In this document: piece after piece, positions 34,616 through 43,099 of the stretch
Layout of the letters: each line of letters opens with the position of its first letter
Position numbering within the stretch: the stretch's first letter is position 1
Assembly (NCBI GenBank): GCA_964490005.1
Contig: CAZBBB010000018.1
Span: 1 to 43,099 of the forward strand
Source of the DNA: CAZBBB01 sp964490005
GTDB lineage: Bacteria > Planctomycetota > B15-G4
Direction: 5' to 3'
Length of the DNA stretch: 43,099 bases
Made by a program: the position numbers and the translations under genes
Notes under the pieces: generated by a model
Seen by the model: the letters and a program-made list of their open reading frames with translations, nothing else
Databases searched by the model: none
What the model was told of the DNA's origin: nothing

Positions 34616-35283
34616 GTCGACTGGCCTCCGGCGTTGCCGCGCTGCTGGTTCTCGAAGTCGGCGTAGCGGCCGCGGTAGACCCAGGCCTTCACGCCGATGA
34701 CGCCCTGCGGCGTGCGCGCGATCGCGTAGCCGTAGTCGACCCAGCAGTCCAGCGTCGACAGCGGCACGCTGCCGAGCGCGATCTTCTCGGTGCGCGCGAT
34801 CTCGGCCCCGCCCAGGCGGCCGGCGACGGTCATCTTGATGCCCAGCGCTCCGGCCTGCATCGTGAGCTGCGCCGACTTCTTGAGCGCCCGGCGGAAGCTG
34901 GCGCGGCGCATGAGCTGCTCGGCCATGTTCTCGGCCACGAGCTGCGCCGAGAGCTCGGGCTTGCTGATCTCGATCGTGCGGATCGCGACCGGCTTGTTGC
35001 AGATGCCGGTGAGTTCGTCGTTGAGCTTGTCGACCTGCGCCCCGCGGCGGCCGATGAGCAGGCCCGGACGCGCGGTGTGGACGATGACCGTGACGCGCTC
35101 GCGGGTGCGCTCGATGTCGATGCGCGGCACGGCGGCGCTGGCGTACTCCTTCTTGATGAACTTGCGGATGCGCTGGTCTTCGTTGAGCAGCGCGCCGAAG
35201 TCCTTCTTGCCGGCGTACCAGCGGCTGCGCCAAGGCTCGGTGATGCCGATGCGGAACCCGATCGGATTGACCTTCTGTCCCAT
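34612..35283 (-). CDS. rpsC: 30S ribosomal protein S3
   Basis: 223 aa, part of the mRNA entry helicase site. M-G-Q-K-V-N-P-I-G-F-R-I-G is the universal S3 start. The KH domain with G-R-R-G near residue 77 and the C-terminal domain with G-V-I-G-V-K-A-W-V-Y-R-G follow. The ATG at 35283 is one nucleotide after the rplV stop. The longer open frame upstream belongs to the rplV tail on another frame. Confidence 0.96.
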   Translation of the reverse strand: MGQKVNPIGFRIGITEPWRSRWYAGKKDFGALLNEDQRIRKFIKKEYASAAVPRIDIERTRERVTVIVHTARPGLLIGRRGAQVDKLNDELTGICNKPVAIRTIEISKPELSAQLVAENMAEQLMRRASFRRALKKSAQLTMQAGALGIKMTVAGRLGGAEIARTEKIALGSVPLSTLDCWVDYGYAIARTPQGVIGVKAWVYRGRYADFENQQRGNAGGQST

Positions 35284-35284
35284 C

Positions 35285-35803
35285 TCAGCCGTCCTTCTTC
35301 TTCTTGGTCGTCTTGCCCGACGCGCCCTTCTTGGCCGGCGTCCGCGCCGGCGCCTTGCCGGCGGCCTTGGCCGCGCCCGCCTTGCCGGCGGCGGCCTTGC
35401 CGCCCTTGGCCCGGCCGCTCGGCGCGGAGGGGGCCTCGATGGCCGGCGCCGCGGTGGCCGAGGCCGCCAGGGCGACATGGATGTGGCTGGTGCGCTTGCG
35501 GATGGGCATGGCGCGGCCGCGCGGCCCGGGGCGCCAGCGCAGGAAACCGCCGAGCAGCGGCCCCTCGTCGACGCGCGCTTCGACGACGCGCAGCTGGTTG
35601 GGGTCGACCTGGCTGTCCTGCTCGGCGTTGGCCACGGCCGAGCGCACGAGCTTGCCCATGAAGAAGGCCGCGCGCTGCGGCGAGCGGTCGAGCACGAGCA
35701 GCGCCCGGTTGACGGCCATGCCGCGGATCAGGTCGGCCACGAGGCGCGCCTTGCGCGCGGTCGTGTGGGCGTGCCGGTGACTGGCCTTGAAGGTCGTGAC
35801 CAT
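35285..35803 (-). CDS. rplV: 50S ribosomal protein L22 with a long basic C-terminal tail
   Basis: 172 aa; standard L22 is about 110. The core (1-112) is normal: R-K-A-R-L-V-A-D-L-I-R-G, A-N-A-E-Q-D, and the tunnel-loop region ending R-K-R-T-S-H-I-H-V. Residues 113-172 form a low-complexity Ala/Lys/Gly/Pro-rich tail resembling histone H1 tails. L22 lines the exit tunnel, and its C-terminus lies near the surface, so the tail could bind rRNA outside the ribosome core. Starts 3 nt after rpsS. Confidence 0.94.
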   Translation of the reverse strand: MVTTFKASHRHAHTTARKARLVADLIRGMAVNRALLVLDRSPQRAAFFMGKLVRSAVANAEQDSQVDPNQLRVVEARVDEGPLLGGFLRWRPGPRGRAMPIRKRTSHIHVALAASATAAPAIEAPSAPSGRAKGGKAAAGKAGAAKAAGKAPARTPAKKGASGKTTKKKKDG

Positions 35804-35806
35804 GGG

Positions 35807-36112
35807 CTACTTCTTCCCGCCGGCGGCCGGCGGCGCCGCCTTGGCGGCTTCCTTCTTGTTCGTGTGGCCGCGGAAGGTGCGCGTGGGCGCGAACTCGCCG
35901 AGCTTGTGGCCGACCATGTCCTCGACGACGTAGACCTTCATGTGCGTCTTGCCGTTGTGGACCATGAACGTGTGGCCGACGAAGTCGGGCGTGATGGTGC
36001 ACGCGCGCGCCCAGGTCGTGATCGGCTCGCGACGACCCTGCTGCGACATGTGCAGGACCCGACGCTCGAGCTTCGCGTCGACGTAGGGTCCTTTCTTGAG
36101 GCTGCGGCTCAC
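35807..36112 (-). CDS. rpsS: 30S ribosomal protein S19
   Basis: 101 aa. M-S-R-S-L-K-K-G-P-Y-V-D, W-A-R-A-C-T-I-T-P-D-F-V-G-H-T and G-H-K-L-G-E-F-A-P-T-R-T-F-R-G-H are diagnostic. It contacts the A-site finger in the 30S head. GTG start at 36112; a short Ala/Pro/Lys tail ends the protein. Confidence 0.96.
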   Translation of the reverse strand: MSRSLKKGPYVDAKLERRVLHMSQQGRREPITTWARACTITPDFVGHTFMVHNGKTHMKVYVVEDMVGHKLGEFAPTRTFRGHTNKKEAAKAAPPAAGGKK

Positions 36113-36140
36113 GGTTCTCCTTGCTCCTGGCGGCGCACGT

Positions 36141-36971
36141 TCACTTCTTCTTGCGCTTGCGGACGATCATGCTGCTGGACGACTTGCGCGGGTTGCGCGT
36201 GTGACCGCCCTTGCTCGGCTTGCCCCACGGCGAGACCGGCTCGCGACCCGCGCCGGTGCGGCCCTCGCCGCCGCCGAGCGGATGCGCGTAGGGGCTCATC
36301 GCCGAGCCGCGCACCTTCGGGCGCCGGCCCTTGTGCCGGTTGCGTCCGGCCTTGCCGATCGTGACGAGCGCGTGGTCGAGGTTGCCGACCTGCCCGAGCG
36401 TGGCGCGGCAGTCCGCGTTCACCTTCCGCATCTCGCCGCTCGGCATGATGATCGTCGCGTAGCCGCCCTCGCGCGAGGCGAGGCGGATGACGGTGCCGGC
36501 CGAACGGCCCAGCTTCCCGCCGCGGCCGGGCTCGAGTTCGACGCAGTGCACCTCGCTGCCCACCGGGATGCGGCGCAGCGGCAGCGCGTTGCCGAGCGCG
36601 GGCTCGACGCCCGGGCCCGAGAGCACCGTCGCGCCCGGCTTGAGACCCAGCGGCGCGAGGATGTAGGCCTTGCGCCCGTCGGCGTAGTGCAGCAGCGCGA
36701 CGTTGGCCGAGCGGTAGGGGTCGTACTCCAGCCGCGCGACCTTGGCCGGCACGCCGTCGTGCTGGCGACGCCAGTCGATGACGCGATACAGGCGCTTGTG
36801 CCCGCCGCCGCGCCGCCGCGAGGTGATGCGGCCGTGCGCGTTGCGGCCGCTCTGGGCGCGCAGCGTGATCGTGAGCGACTTCTCGGGCCGCTCGCGCGAC
36901 AGGTCGGGGTCGCGCAACACGGTCGCCTGGCGGCGTCCGGGAGAGGTCGGATTGTACTTGTGGATGGGCAT
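36141..36971 (-). CDS. rplB: 50S ribosomal protein L2
   Basis: 276 aa, needed for subunit association and peptidyl transferase assembly. N-terminal T-S-P-G-R-R, R-x-R-G-G-G-H-K-R, and a C-terminal G-G-G-E-G-R followed by S-P-W-G-K-P-S-K-G-G-H-T-R are diagnostic. The motif usually reading N-P-V-D-H-P-H-G-G-G reads S-P-Y-A-H-P-L-G-G-G here: the key histidine (H229 in E. coli) is kept, but the preceding aspartate and the second histidine are replaced. Similar HP(L/M)GGG forms are, as I recall, common in planctomycetes. Confidence 0.96.
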   Translation of the reverse strand: MPIHKYNPTSPGRRQATVLRDPDLSRERPEKSLTITLRAQSGRNAHGRITSRRRGGGHKRLYRVIDWRRQHDGVPAKVARLEYDPYRSANVALLHYADGRKAYILAPLGLKPGATVLSGPGVEPALGNALPLRRIPVGSEVHCVELEPGRGGKLGRSAGTVIRLASREGGYATIIMPSGEMRKVNADCRATLGQVGNLDHALVTIGKAGRNRHKGRRPKVRGSAMSPYAHPLGGGEGRTGAGREPVSPWGKPSKGGHTRNPRKSSSSMIVRKRKKK

Positions 36972-36980
36972 CCCGGCGTC

Positions 36981-37265
36981 CTACAGGAACTCGACGGTGT
37001 GGCCTTCGGCCAAGGTCACGATGGCGCGCTTCCAGTCGGGACGGCGCGTGCGCAACCGACCGCGGCCCTTGTGCTTGCCGTGCCGCGTCATGGTGCGGAC
37101 CTTGAGGACCTTGACGCCGAAGAGGGTTTCGACCGCGTGGCGGATCTGGAGCTTGTTGGCGCCCGGCGCCACGAGGAACGTGTAGCCGTTCTCGCGCGTC
37201 GTCAGGTCGGTGCCCTTCTCGGTGATGAGCGGGCGCCGGATGATGTCGTGAGCGTCGTGCTTCAT
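36981..37265 (-). CDS. rplW: 50S ribosomal protein L23
   Basis: 94 aa, located at the tunnel exit where trigger factor and SRP dock. R-R-P-L-I-T-E-K-G-T near residue 10, I-R-H-A-V-E-T-L-F-G-V-K-V near residue 41, and the basic loop ending with K-R-A-I-V-T-L fit L23. The start overlaps rplD by 4 nt. Confidence 0.95.
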   Translation of the reverse strand: MKHDAHDIIRRPLITEKGTDLTTRENGYTFLVAPGANKLQIRHAVETLFGVKVLKVRTMTRHGKHKGRGRLRTRRPDWKRAIVTLAEGHTVEFL

Positions 37266-37957
37266 GCCGCCTCCTCCCCGCCGCCGTCGCGGGCCAGACG
37301 CCGGCTCAGGACCTCCCAGGCGTCGTCGACGAGCACGAGCTGGCGATGGGCCAGCACCTGGTGCGCGTTGAGGTCGCTGGCGGGCACCACGCTCACGCCG
37401 CGGATGTTGCGGAAAGAGCGGTACAGCACGTCGTTCGGCGCCGGCAGGACGATGAGCGCCGAGCGGGCCGAGCCGAGCGCCGTCAGGGCCGCCGCCGCCG
37501 TCTTGGTCGAGGGCTTCTCGAGCCCCTTCGAGCCGAGCGCCACGACCTCGCCGTCGGCGAGCTTGCCGGCCAGCGCCGAGCGCAGGGCCTCGCGCAGCGC
37601 CTTGCGCGGCACTGAGAAGCCGTAGTCGCGCGGCCGCGGGCCGAAGATCACGCCGCCGCCGCGCAGCAGCGGCGAATTGAAGTCGCCGCGCCGCGCGTTG
37701 CCCGTGCCCTTCTGGGCGTAGGGCTTGCGCGTGGTGTAGTTCGTCTCGCCGCGGGTCTTGGTGCAGTGCGTGCCCTGGCGCCGGTTGGCCTCGTACATGC
37801 GCACGACCTGCTGGAGCAGGCGGCGCTTGAGCGGCCCTTCGCCGAGCGCGCTGGCGTCGAGCGTCTGCGTCGACGACGCGCCCGCCTCCCAGCGCGCGAT
37901 GCCCCCGGCCTTGCCGGCGGCCTTGCTGCCCTTGCCCTTGCCCTTGCTCGCGGCCAT
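37262..37957 (-). CDS. rplD: 50S ribosomal protein L4
   Basis: 231 aa. A basic Lys/Gly/Ala-rich N-terminal extension of about 25 residues precedes the core. The tunnel loop has Q-G-T-H-C-T-K-T-R-G and Q-K-G-T-G-N-A-R-R-G, and G-G-G-V-I-F-G-P-R-P-R-D-Y is conserved. L4 is the S10-operon autoregulator in E. coli, relevant to the structured leader before rpsJ. The ATG at 37957 overlaps the rplC stop (TGATG); a GTG one codon upstream is possible. Confidence 0.95.
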   Translation of the reverse strand: MAASKGKGKGSKAAGKAGGIARWEAGASSTQTLDASALGEGPLKRRLLQQVVRMYEANRRQGTHCTKTRGETNYTTRKPYAQKGTGNARRGDFNSPLLRGGGVIFGPRPRDYGFSVPRKALREALRSALAGKLADGEVVALGSKGLEKPSTKTAAAALTALGSARSALIVLPAPNDVLYRSFRNIRGVSVVPASDLNAHQVLAHRQLVLVDDAWEVLSRRLARDGGGEEAA

Positions 37958-38595
37958 CACTTCACGCCCTTCGGCTGGACGGCGCTGCGGCGCACGAGCA
38001 GCGCGCCGCCCGCGTTGCCGGGCACGGCGCCCTTGACGAGCAGCACGCGCGCCTCGGCGTCGACCGCGACCACCGTCAGGTTCTTGATCGTCACCCGCTC
38101 GTTGCCCATGAGCGAGGCCATGCGCTTGCCCCGCAGGGTGCGGCCGGGATGCGTGTGCATGCCGATCGAACCGGGCTTGCGCACGTTGTCCGAGCCGTGC
38201 GAGGTCGGGCCGCGGCTGAAGTTGTGCAGCTTGATCGTGCCCTGGAAGCCCTTGCCCTTGCTCGTCGCGATCACGTCGACGTGCTGGCCGGCGCTGAACA
38301 CGTCGCAGGCGATCTCCTCGCCCACGCTGCGGCCCGCGATCGGGCCGCGGACCTCGCGCAGATGGCGGCGCGGCGCGACGCCGGCCTTGGCGAACATGCC
38401 GGCGAGCGGCTTGCCGGCGCGCTTGGCGCGCAGCTCGCCCGTGCCGAGTTGCACGGCCTCGTAGCCGTCGCGCTCGAGCGTCTTGAGGTTCGTGACGACG
38501 TTCGGGGCCAGGTCGATGACCGTCACGGGGACGCGGTCGCCGTCCTCCGTCCAGATCTGCGTCATGCCGCGCTTGGTGCCGATGAGCGTGTCCAT
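37957..38595 (-). CDS. rplC: 50S ribosomal protein L3
   Basis: 212 aa, early assembly protein whose long loop reaches the peptidyl transferase centre. G-T-K-R-G-M-T-Q-I-W near the start, the S-K-G-K-G-F-Q-G and S-R-G-P-T-S-H-G-S loop and G-M-H-T-H-P-G-R-T-L-R-G-K-R-M are diagnostic. 4 nt after rpsJ. Confidence 0.96.
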   Translation of the reverse strand: MDTLIGTKRGMTQIWTEDGDRVPVTVIDLAPNVVTNLKTLERDGYEAVQLGTGELRAKRAGKPLAGMFAKAGVAPRRHLREVRGPIAGRSVGEEIACDVFSAGQHVDVIATSKGKGFQGTIKLHNFSRGPTSHGSDNVRKPGSIGMHTHPGRTLRGKRMASLMGNERVTIKNLTVVAVDAEARVLLVKGAVPGNAGGALLVRRSAVQPKGVK

Positions 38596-38599
38596 GGCG

Positions 38600-38908
<309 letters not shown>

Positions 38909-39083
38909 CGCTGCGACCTGACGGCGGACCGCCGGAGTGCCTGCGGTGCGCGCCGCCCAGCGCGGCGCGCGCCCCCGGGAACCCCGTCCGGAGGGGCACC
39001 CGGTCACCACGCAAGGAGCCTCCGGCCGGCGTCGACTGCCCGCGCGGCCGGGGGGTCTTTCCCCCCGCGGTGAAAAGCGGACG
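38909..39083 (-). promoter_or_regulatory. Long structured leader of the S10 superoperon
   Basis: About 170 nt between the predicted transcription start (near 39077) and the rpsJ ATG, non-coding. Hairpins seen: a 7-bp G/C stem with a 5-nt loop at 39049-39067, very near the 5' end; a 9-bp stem (GCGCGCCGC/GCGGCGCGC) with a 5-nt loop at 38948-38970; and a 5-bp stem at 38922-38934 next to the ribosome-binding site. In E. coli L4 binds the S10 leader; whether this leader works the same way is unknown. Confidence 0.5.
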
Positions 39084-39111
39084 ATTCTAGGAAGCGACGG
39101 CCCCCTGTCAA
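39084..39111 (-). promoter_or_regulatory. Sigma-70-type promoter for the S10 superoperon
   Basis: On the minus strand TTGACA (perfect -35, 39106-39111) and TAGAAT (5 of 6 at -10, 39084-39089) are separated by 16 nt. This is the best promoter match in the window. The rest of the 333-nt fusA-rpsJ gap (39112-39241) is GC-rich with no gene; in particular no tuf. Confidence 0.75.
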
Positions 39112-39241
39112 AGGGATTCCCGCCCGACGCGGGCCTCGGAGGGGCTCGCCGGCCCCGGGGGCCCCGCCCGGAGGCGCGCGGCGCGGCCGCGAGGGCGGGC
39201 TCTCGCCGCGCCGGACCGCGGGCCCCGCGCCCCCCGCCCGC

Positions 39242-41299
<2,058 letters not shown>

Positions 41300-41318
41300 C
41301 GGGCCGGGCTCAGACCCG

Positions 41319-41343
41319 CCCGGCCGGCGGCGCGCCGGCCGGG
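41319..41343 (-). promoter_or_regulatory. 11-bp perfect hairpin between rpsG and fusA
   Basis: CCCGGCCGGCG and CGCCGGCCGGG flank a 3-nt loop, all G-C pairs, ending 20 nt before the fusA start. It fills half of the 51-nt intercistronic gap. It may limit fusA translation, attenuate transcription or stabilise the upstream mRNA. There is no T-run. Confidence 0.55.
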
Positions 41344-41350
41344 GGCCGCG

Positions 41351-41824
41351 CTACCACGCGAAGTGGGCGTAGGCCTTGTTGGCCTCGGCCATCTTGTGCG
41401 TGTTCTCGCGCGTCGTGTACGAGGCGCCCTGGCGGTTGAAGGCGTCGTAGAGTTCCTCGGCCAGGCGGCGGGACATGGGCTTGCCCTTCTTCTTGCGGGC
41501 GGCCTCGATGATCCAGCGGATGGCGAGGGCCTGCTGGCGCTCGCGCTTGATCTCGTGCGGGACCTGCAGCGTGGCGCCGCCGACGCGGCGGCTGCGCACC
41601 TCGACCATCGGCTTGACGTTGTTGAGCGCGACGTTGAAGACCTCCATCGGAGGCTCGCCGGGCACCTTGGTGCCGAGCGCGTCGATGGCGTCGTAGAACA
41701 CCGCGCGCGCGGCGTTCTTGCGGCCCTGCGACATGAGGCAGTTGATGAACTTGCTCGCGAGCAGGCTCTCGTGCCGCGGGTCGGGGCGCAGGAAGCGGTT
41801 GGTCGAGACGTACTTGCGGGGCAT
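41351..41824 (-). CDS. rpsG: 30S ribosomal protein S7
   Basis: 157 aa, initiates assembly of the 30S head and lines the E site. M-P-R-K, K-F-I-N-C-L-M-x-x-G-R-K near residue 26, V-E-V-R-S-R-R-V-G-G-A-T-L-Q-V-P and the C-terminal K-M-A-E-A-N-K-A-Y-A-H-F-A-W are S7 hallmarks. ATG at 41824. 55 nt after rpsL; in E. coli S7 represses through that gap, and here a small G-C stem (GGCGC/GCGCC) is the only structure seen there. Confidence 0.97.
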   Translation of the reverse strand: MPRKYVSTNRFLRPDPRHESLLASKFINCLMSQGRKNAARAVFYDAIDALGTKVPGEPPMEVFNVALNNVKPMVEVRSRRVGGATLQVPHEIKRERQQALAIRWIIEAARKKKGKPMSRRLAEELYDAFNRQGASYTTRENTHKMAEANKAYAHFAW

Positions 41825-41879
41825 CTGCGGGGCTCGGTGATTCGAAGGGGGGCGGCGCGCGGGGCGCCGGCGGCGCGGC

Positions 41880-42254
<375 letters not shown>

Positions 42255-42288
42255 GTCGTGAACCAGGATCCCTGCGGGAAAGCGGATG

Positions 42289-42317
42289 ATTGCACCATCG
42301 GCGGCCGCGGCGGTCAA
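42289..42317 (-). promoter_or_regulatory. Probable rpsL (str operon) promoter
   Basis: TTGACC (5 of 6, 42312-42317) and TGCAAT (4 of 6, 42289-42294) are 17 nt apart on the minus strand, in the 85-nt rpoC-rpsL gap. The -35 lies in the loop of a 6-bp G-C hairpin (CGGCGG/CCGCCG), so the spot may combine rpoC termination and str initiation. Confidence 0.55.
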
Positions 42318-42339
42318 GCCGCCGGACGGCCCGCGGCGC

Positions 42340-43099
42340 TCAGGACATGCCCTCGGCCAGTTCGGCGAGGGCGGACAGATCGGGCAGTTCGACCGGCGGC
42401 TCGGGCGCCTCGACCTTGTGCGCCACGCGCGTGCGCTGCAGCGGCCGGAAGCCCGTCCCCGTCGGCACCATGTTGCCGATGATGACGTTCTCCTTGAGGC
42501 CCTGCAGCGGGTCGCGGCGGCCCGCGATCGCGGCCTCCGTGAGCACCTTGGTCGTCTCCTGGAAGGAGGCGGCCGAGATCATCGAGTCGCTCTGCAGCGC
42601 GGCCTTGGTGATGCCCAGCAGGACCGGCTCGGCCGTCGCGGGCCGCTTCTTCTGCTTGACCATCTCCTGGTTGGCGCGGCGGAAGCGGAACTTGTCGACG
42701 ATCGCGTCGGGCAGGAACTCGGTGTCGCCCGGGTCGACGACCTGCACCTTGCGCAGCATCTGGCGCACGATGACCTCGATGTGCTTGTCGTCGATGGTCA
42801 CGTTCTGGCTGCGGTACACGCCCTGGACCTCGCGCAGCAGGTAGACCTGCAGGGCGTCCTCGCCGTTGATGCGCAGGATGTCGTGCGGGATGAGCGGCCC
42901 CTCGATGAGCGGCTGGCCCGAGCGCACGCGGTCGCCGCTCTGCACCTTGAGGTGCTTGCCGTGCGGCACGAGGTGCTCCTGCACCACGCCCGACTCGTCG
43001 TTCTTGACGAGGATCGTGCGCTTGCCGCGCTTCATCTCGCGCACGAGCTCGACGGTGCCGTCGATCTCGGCCATGATCGCCGGCTCCTTGGGGCGCCGG
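42340..43099 (-). CDS. rpoC: DNA-directed RNA polymerase subunit beta' (C-terminal part; 5' end outside window)
   Basis: About 253 residues of the C-terminus of the catalytic clamp subunit. P-K-E-P-A-I-M-A-E-I-D-G-T-V near the window edge, G-V-Q-E-V-Y-like G-V-Y-R-S-Q, H-I-E-V-I-V-R-Q-M-L-R-K-V, L-L-G-I-T-K-A-A-L-Q-S-D-S-M-I-S-A-A-S-F-Q and P-T-G-T-G are the usual RpoC C-terminal landmarks, including part of the trigger-loop-distal jaw and rudder-proximal C-terminus. The frame is open to the window edge, so the internal methionine at 43074 is not the start. rpoC followed by rpsL is the common order. Confidence 0.95.
   Translation of the reverse strand, partial: RRPKEPAIMAEIDGTVELVREMKRGKRTILVKNDESGVVQEHLVPHGKHLKVQSGDRVRSGQPLIEGPLIPHDILRINGEDALQVYLLREVQGVYRSQNVTIDDKHIEVIVRQMLRKVQVVDPGDTEFLPDAIVDKFRFRRANQEMVKQKKRPATAEPVLLGITKAALQSDSMISAASFQETTKVLTEAAIAGRRDPLQGLKENVIIGNMVPTGTGFRPLQRTRVAHKVEAPEPPVELPDLSALAELAEGMS

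Noticed and set aside
38909..39241. A missed or broken tuf gene between fusA and rpsJ
   Set aside because: The gap is 333 nt, far too short for EF-Tu, and contains no EF-Tu-like motif in any frame.

Overview
The window is about 43.1 kb of chromosomal core sequence from a very GC-rich bacterium (roughly 70% GC by eye). It is densely packed: stop and start codons overlap at many junctions, and GTG and TTG starts are frequent. No rRNA, tRNA, insertion sequence, prophage or CRISPR array is visible. Several traits fit Planctomycetota or a close relative: a dcw cluster without ftsQ, ftsA or ftsZ (and without murD), an L2 motif reading HPLGGG instead of HPHGGG, a divergent elongation factor G, a MurC with an E-A-C-E-F-D-R-S-F motif, and no rpmD. 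That lineage call is an inference from gene content and motifs, not a phylogeny.

Layout. (1) 1-3393: partial selA (minus), divergent from recJ and a YqaA/DedA-type membrane protein gene (plus). (2) 3422-6410: a split adenosylcobalamin-dependent ribonucleotide reductase, nrdJa then nrdJb (minus). Its leader holds a promoter-like element, a NrdR-box-like sequence and a strong hairpin. (3) 6670-19364: a 12-gene division and cell-wall (dcw) cluster on the minus strand, in transcription order mraZ-rsmH-ftsL-ftsI-murE-murF-mraY-ftsW-LysM protein-murG-murC-murB. It is preceded by three 10-bp repeats that look like a MraZ operator. (4) 19664-20236: an uncharacterised zinc-ribbon protein gene (minus). 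(5) 20376-23816: dnaE (plus). (6) 23844-43099: a long minus-strand array, in transcription order rpoC (partial), rpsL, rpsG, fusA, then the S10-spc-alpha superoperon from rpsJ to rplQ with secY, adk, infA and rpoA embedded, ending in a lipoprotein gene that overlaps rplQ.

How the genes work together. The array at 24-43 kb makes ribosomal proteins, RNA polymerase alpha and beta', the Sec channel, IF-1 and EF-G. The dcw cluster makes lipid II (MurB, C, E, F, MraY, MurG) and the septal synthase pair FtsW/FtsI with FtsL. dnaE, recJ and nrdJab cover replication, repair and dNTP supply. selA belongs to selenocysteine synthesis.

Nothing here is a clear-cut new system. The points most worth a second look are the str-locus EF-G without the usual domain-IV loops and without an adjacent tuf, the MraZ and NrdR operator candidates, the missing murD with a LysM protein in the cluster, the zinc-ribbon protein beside the dcw promoter, and the structured leaders in front of rpsJ, fusA and nrdJa.
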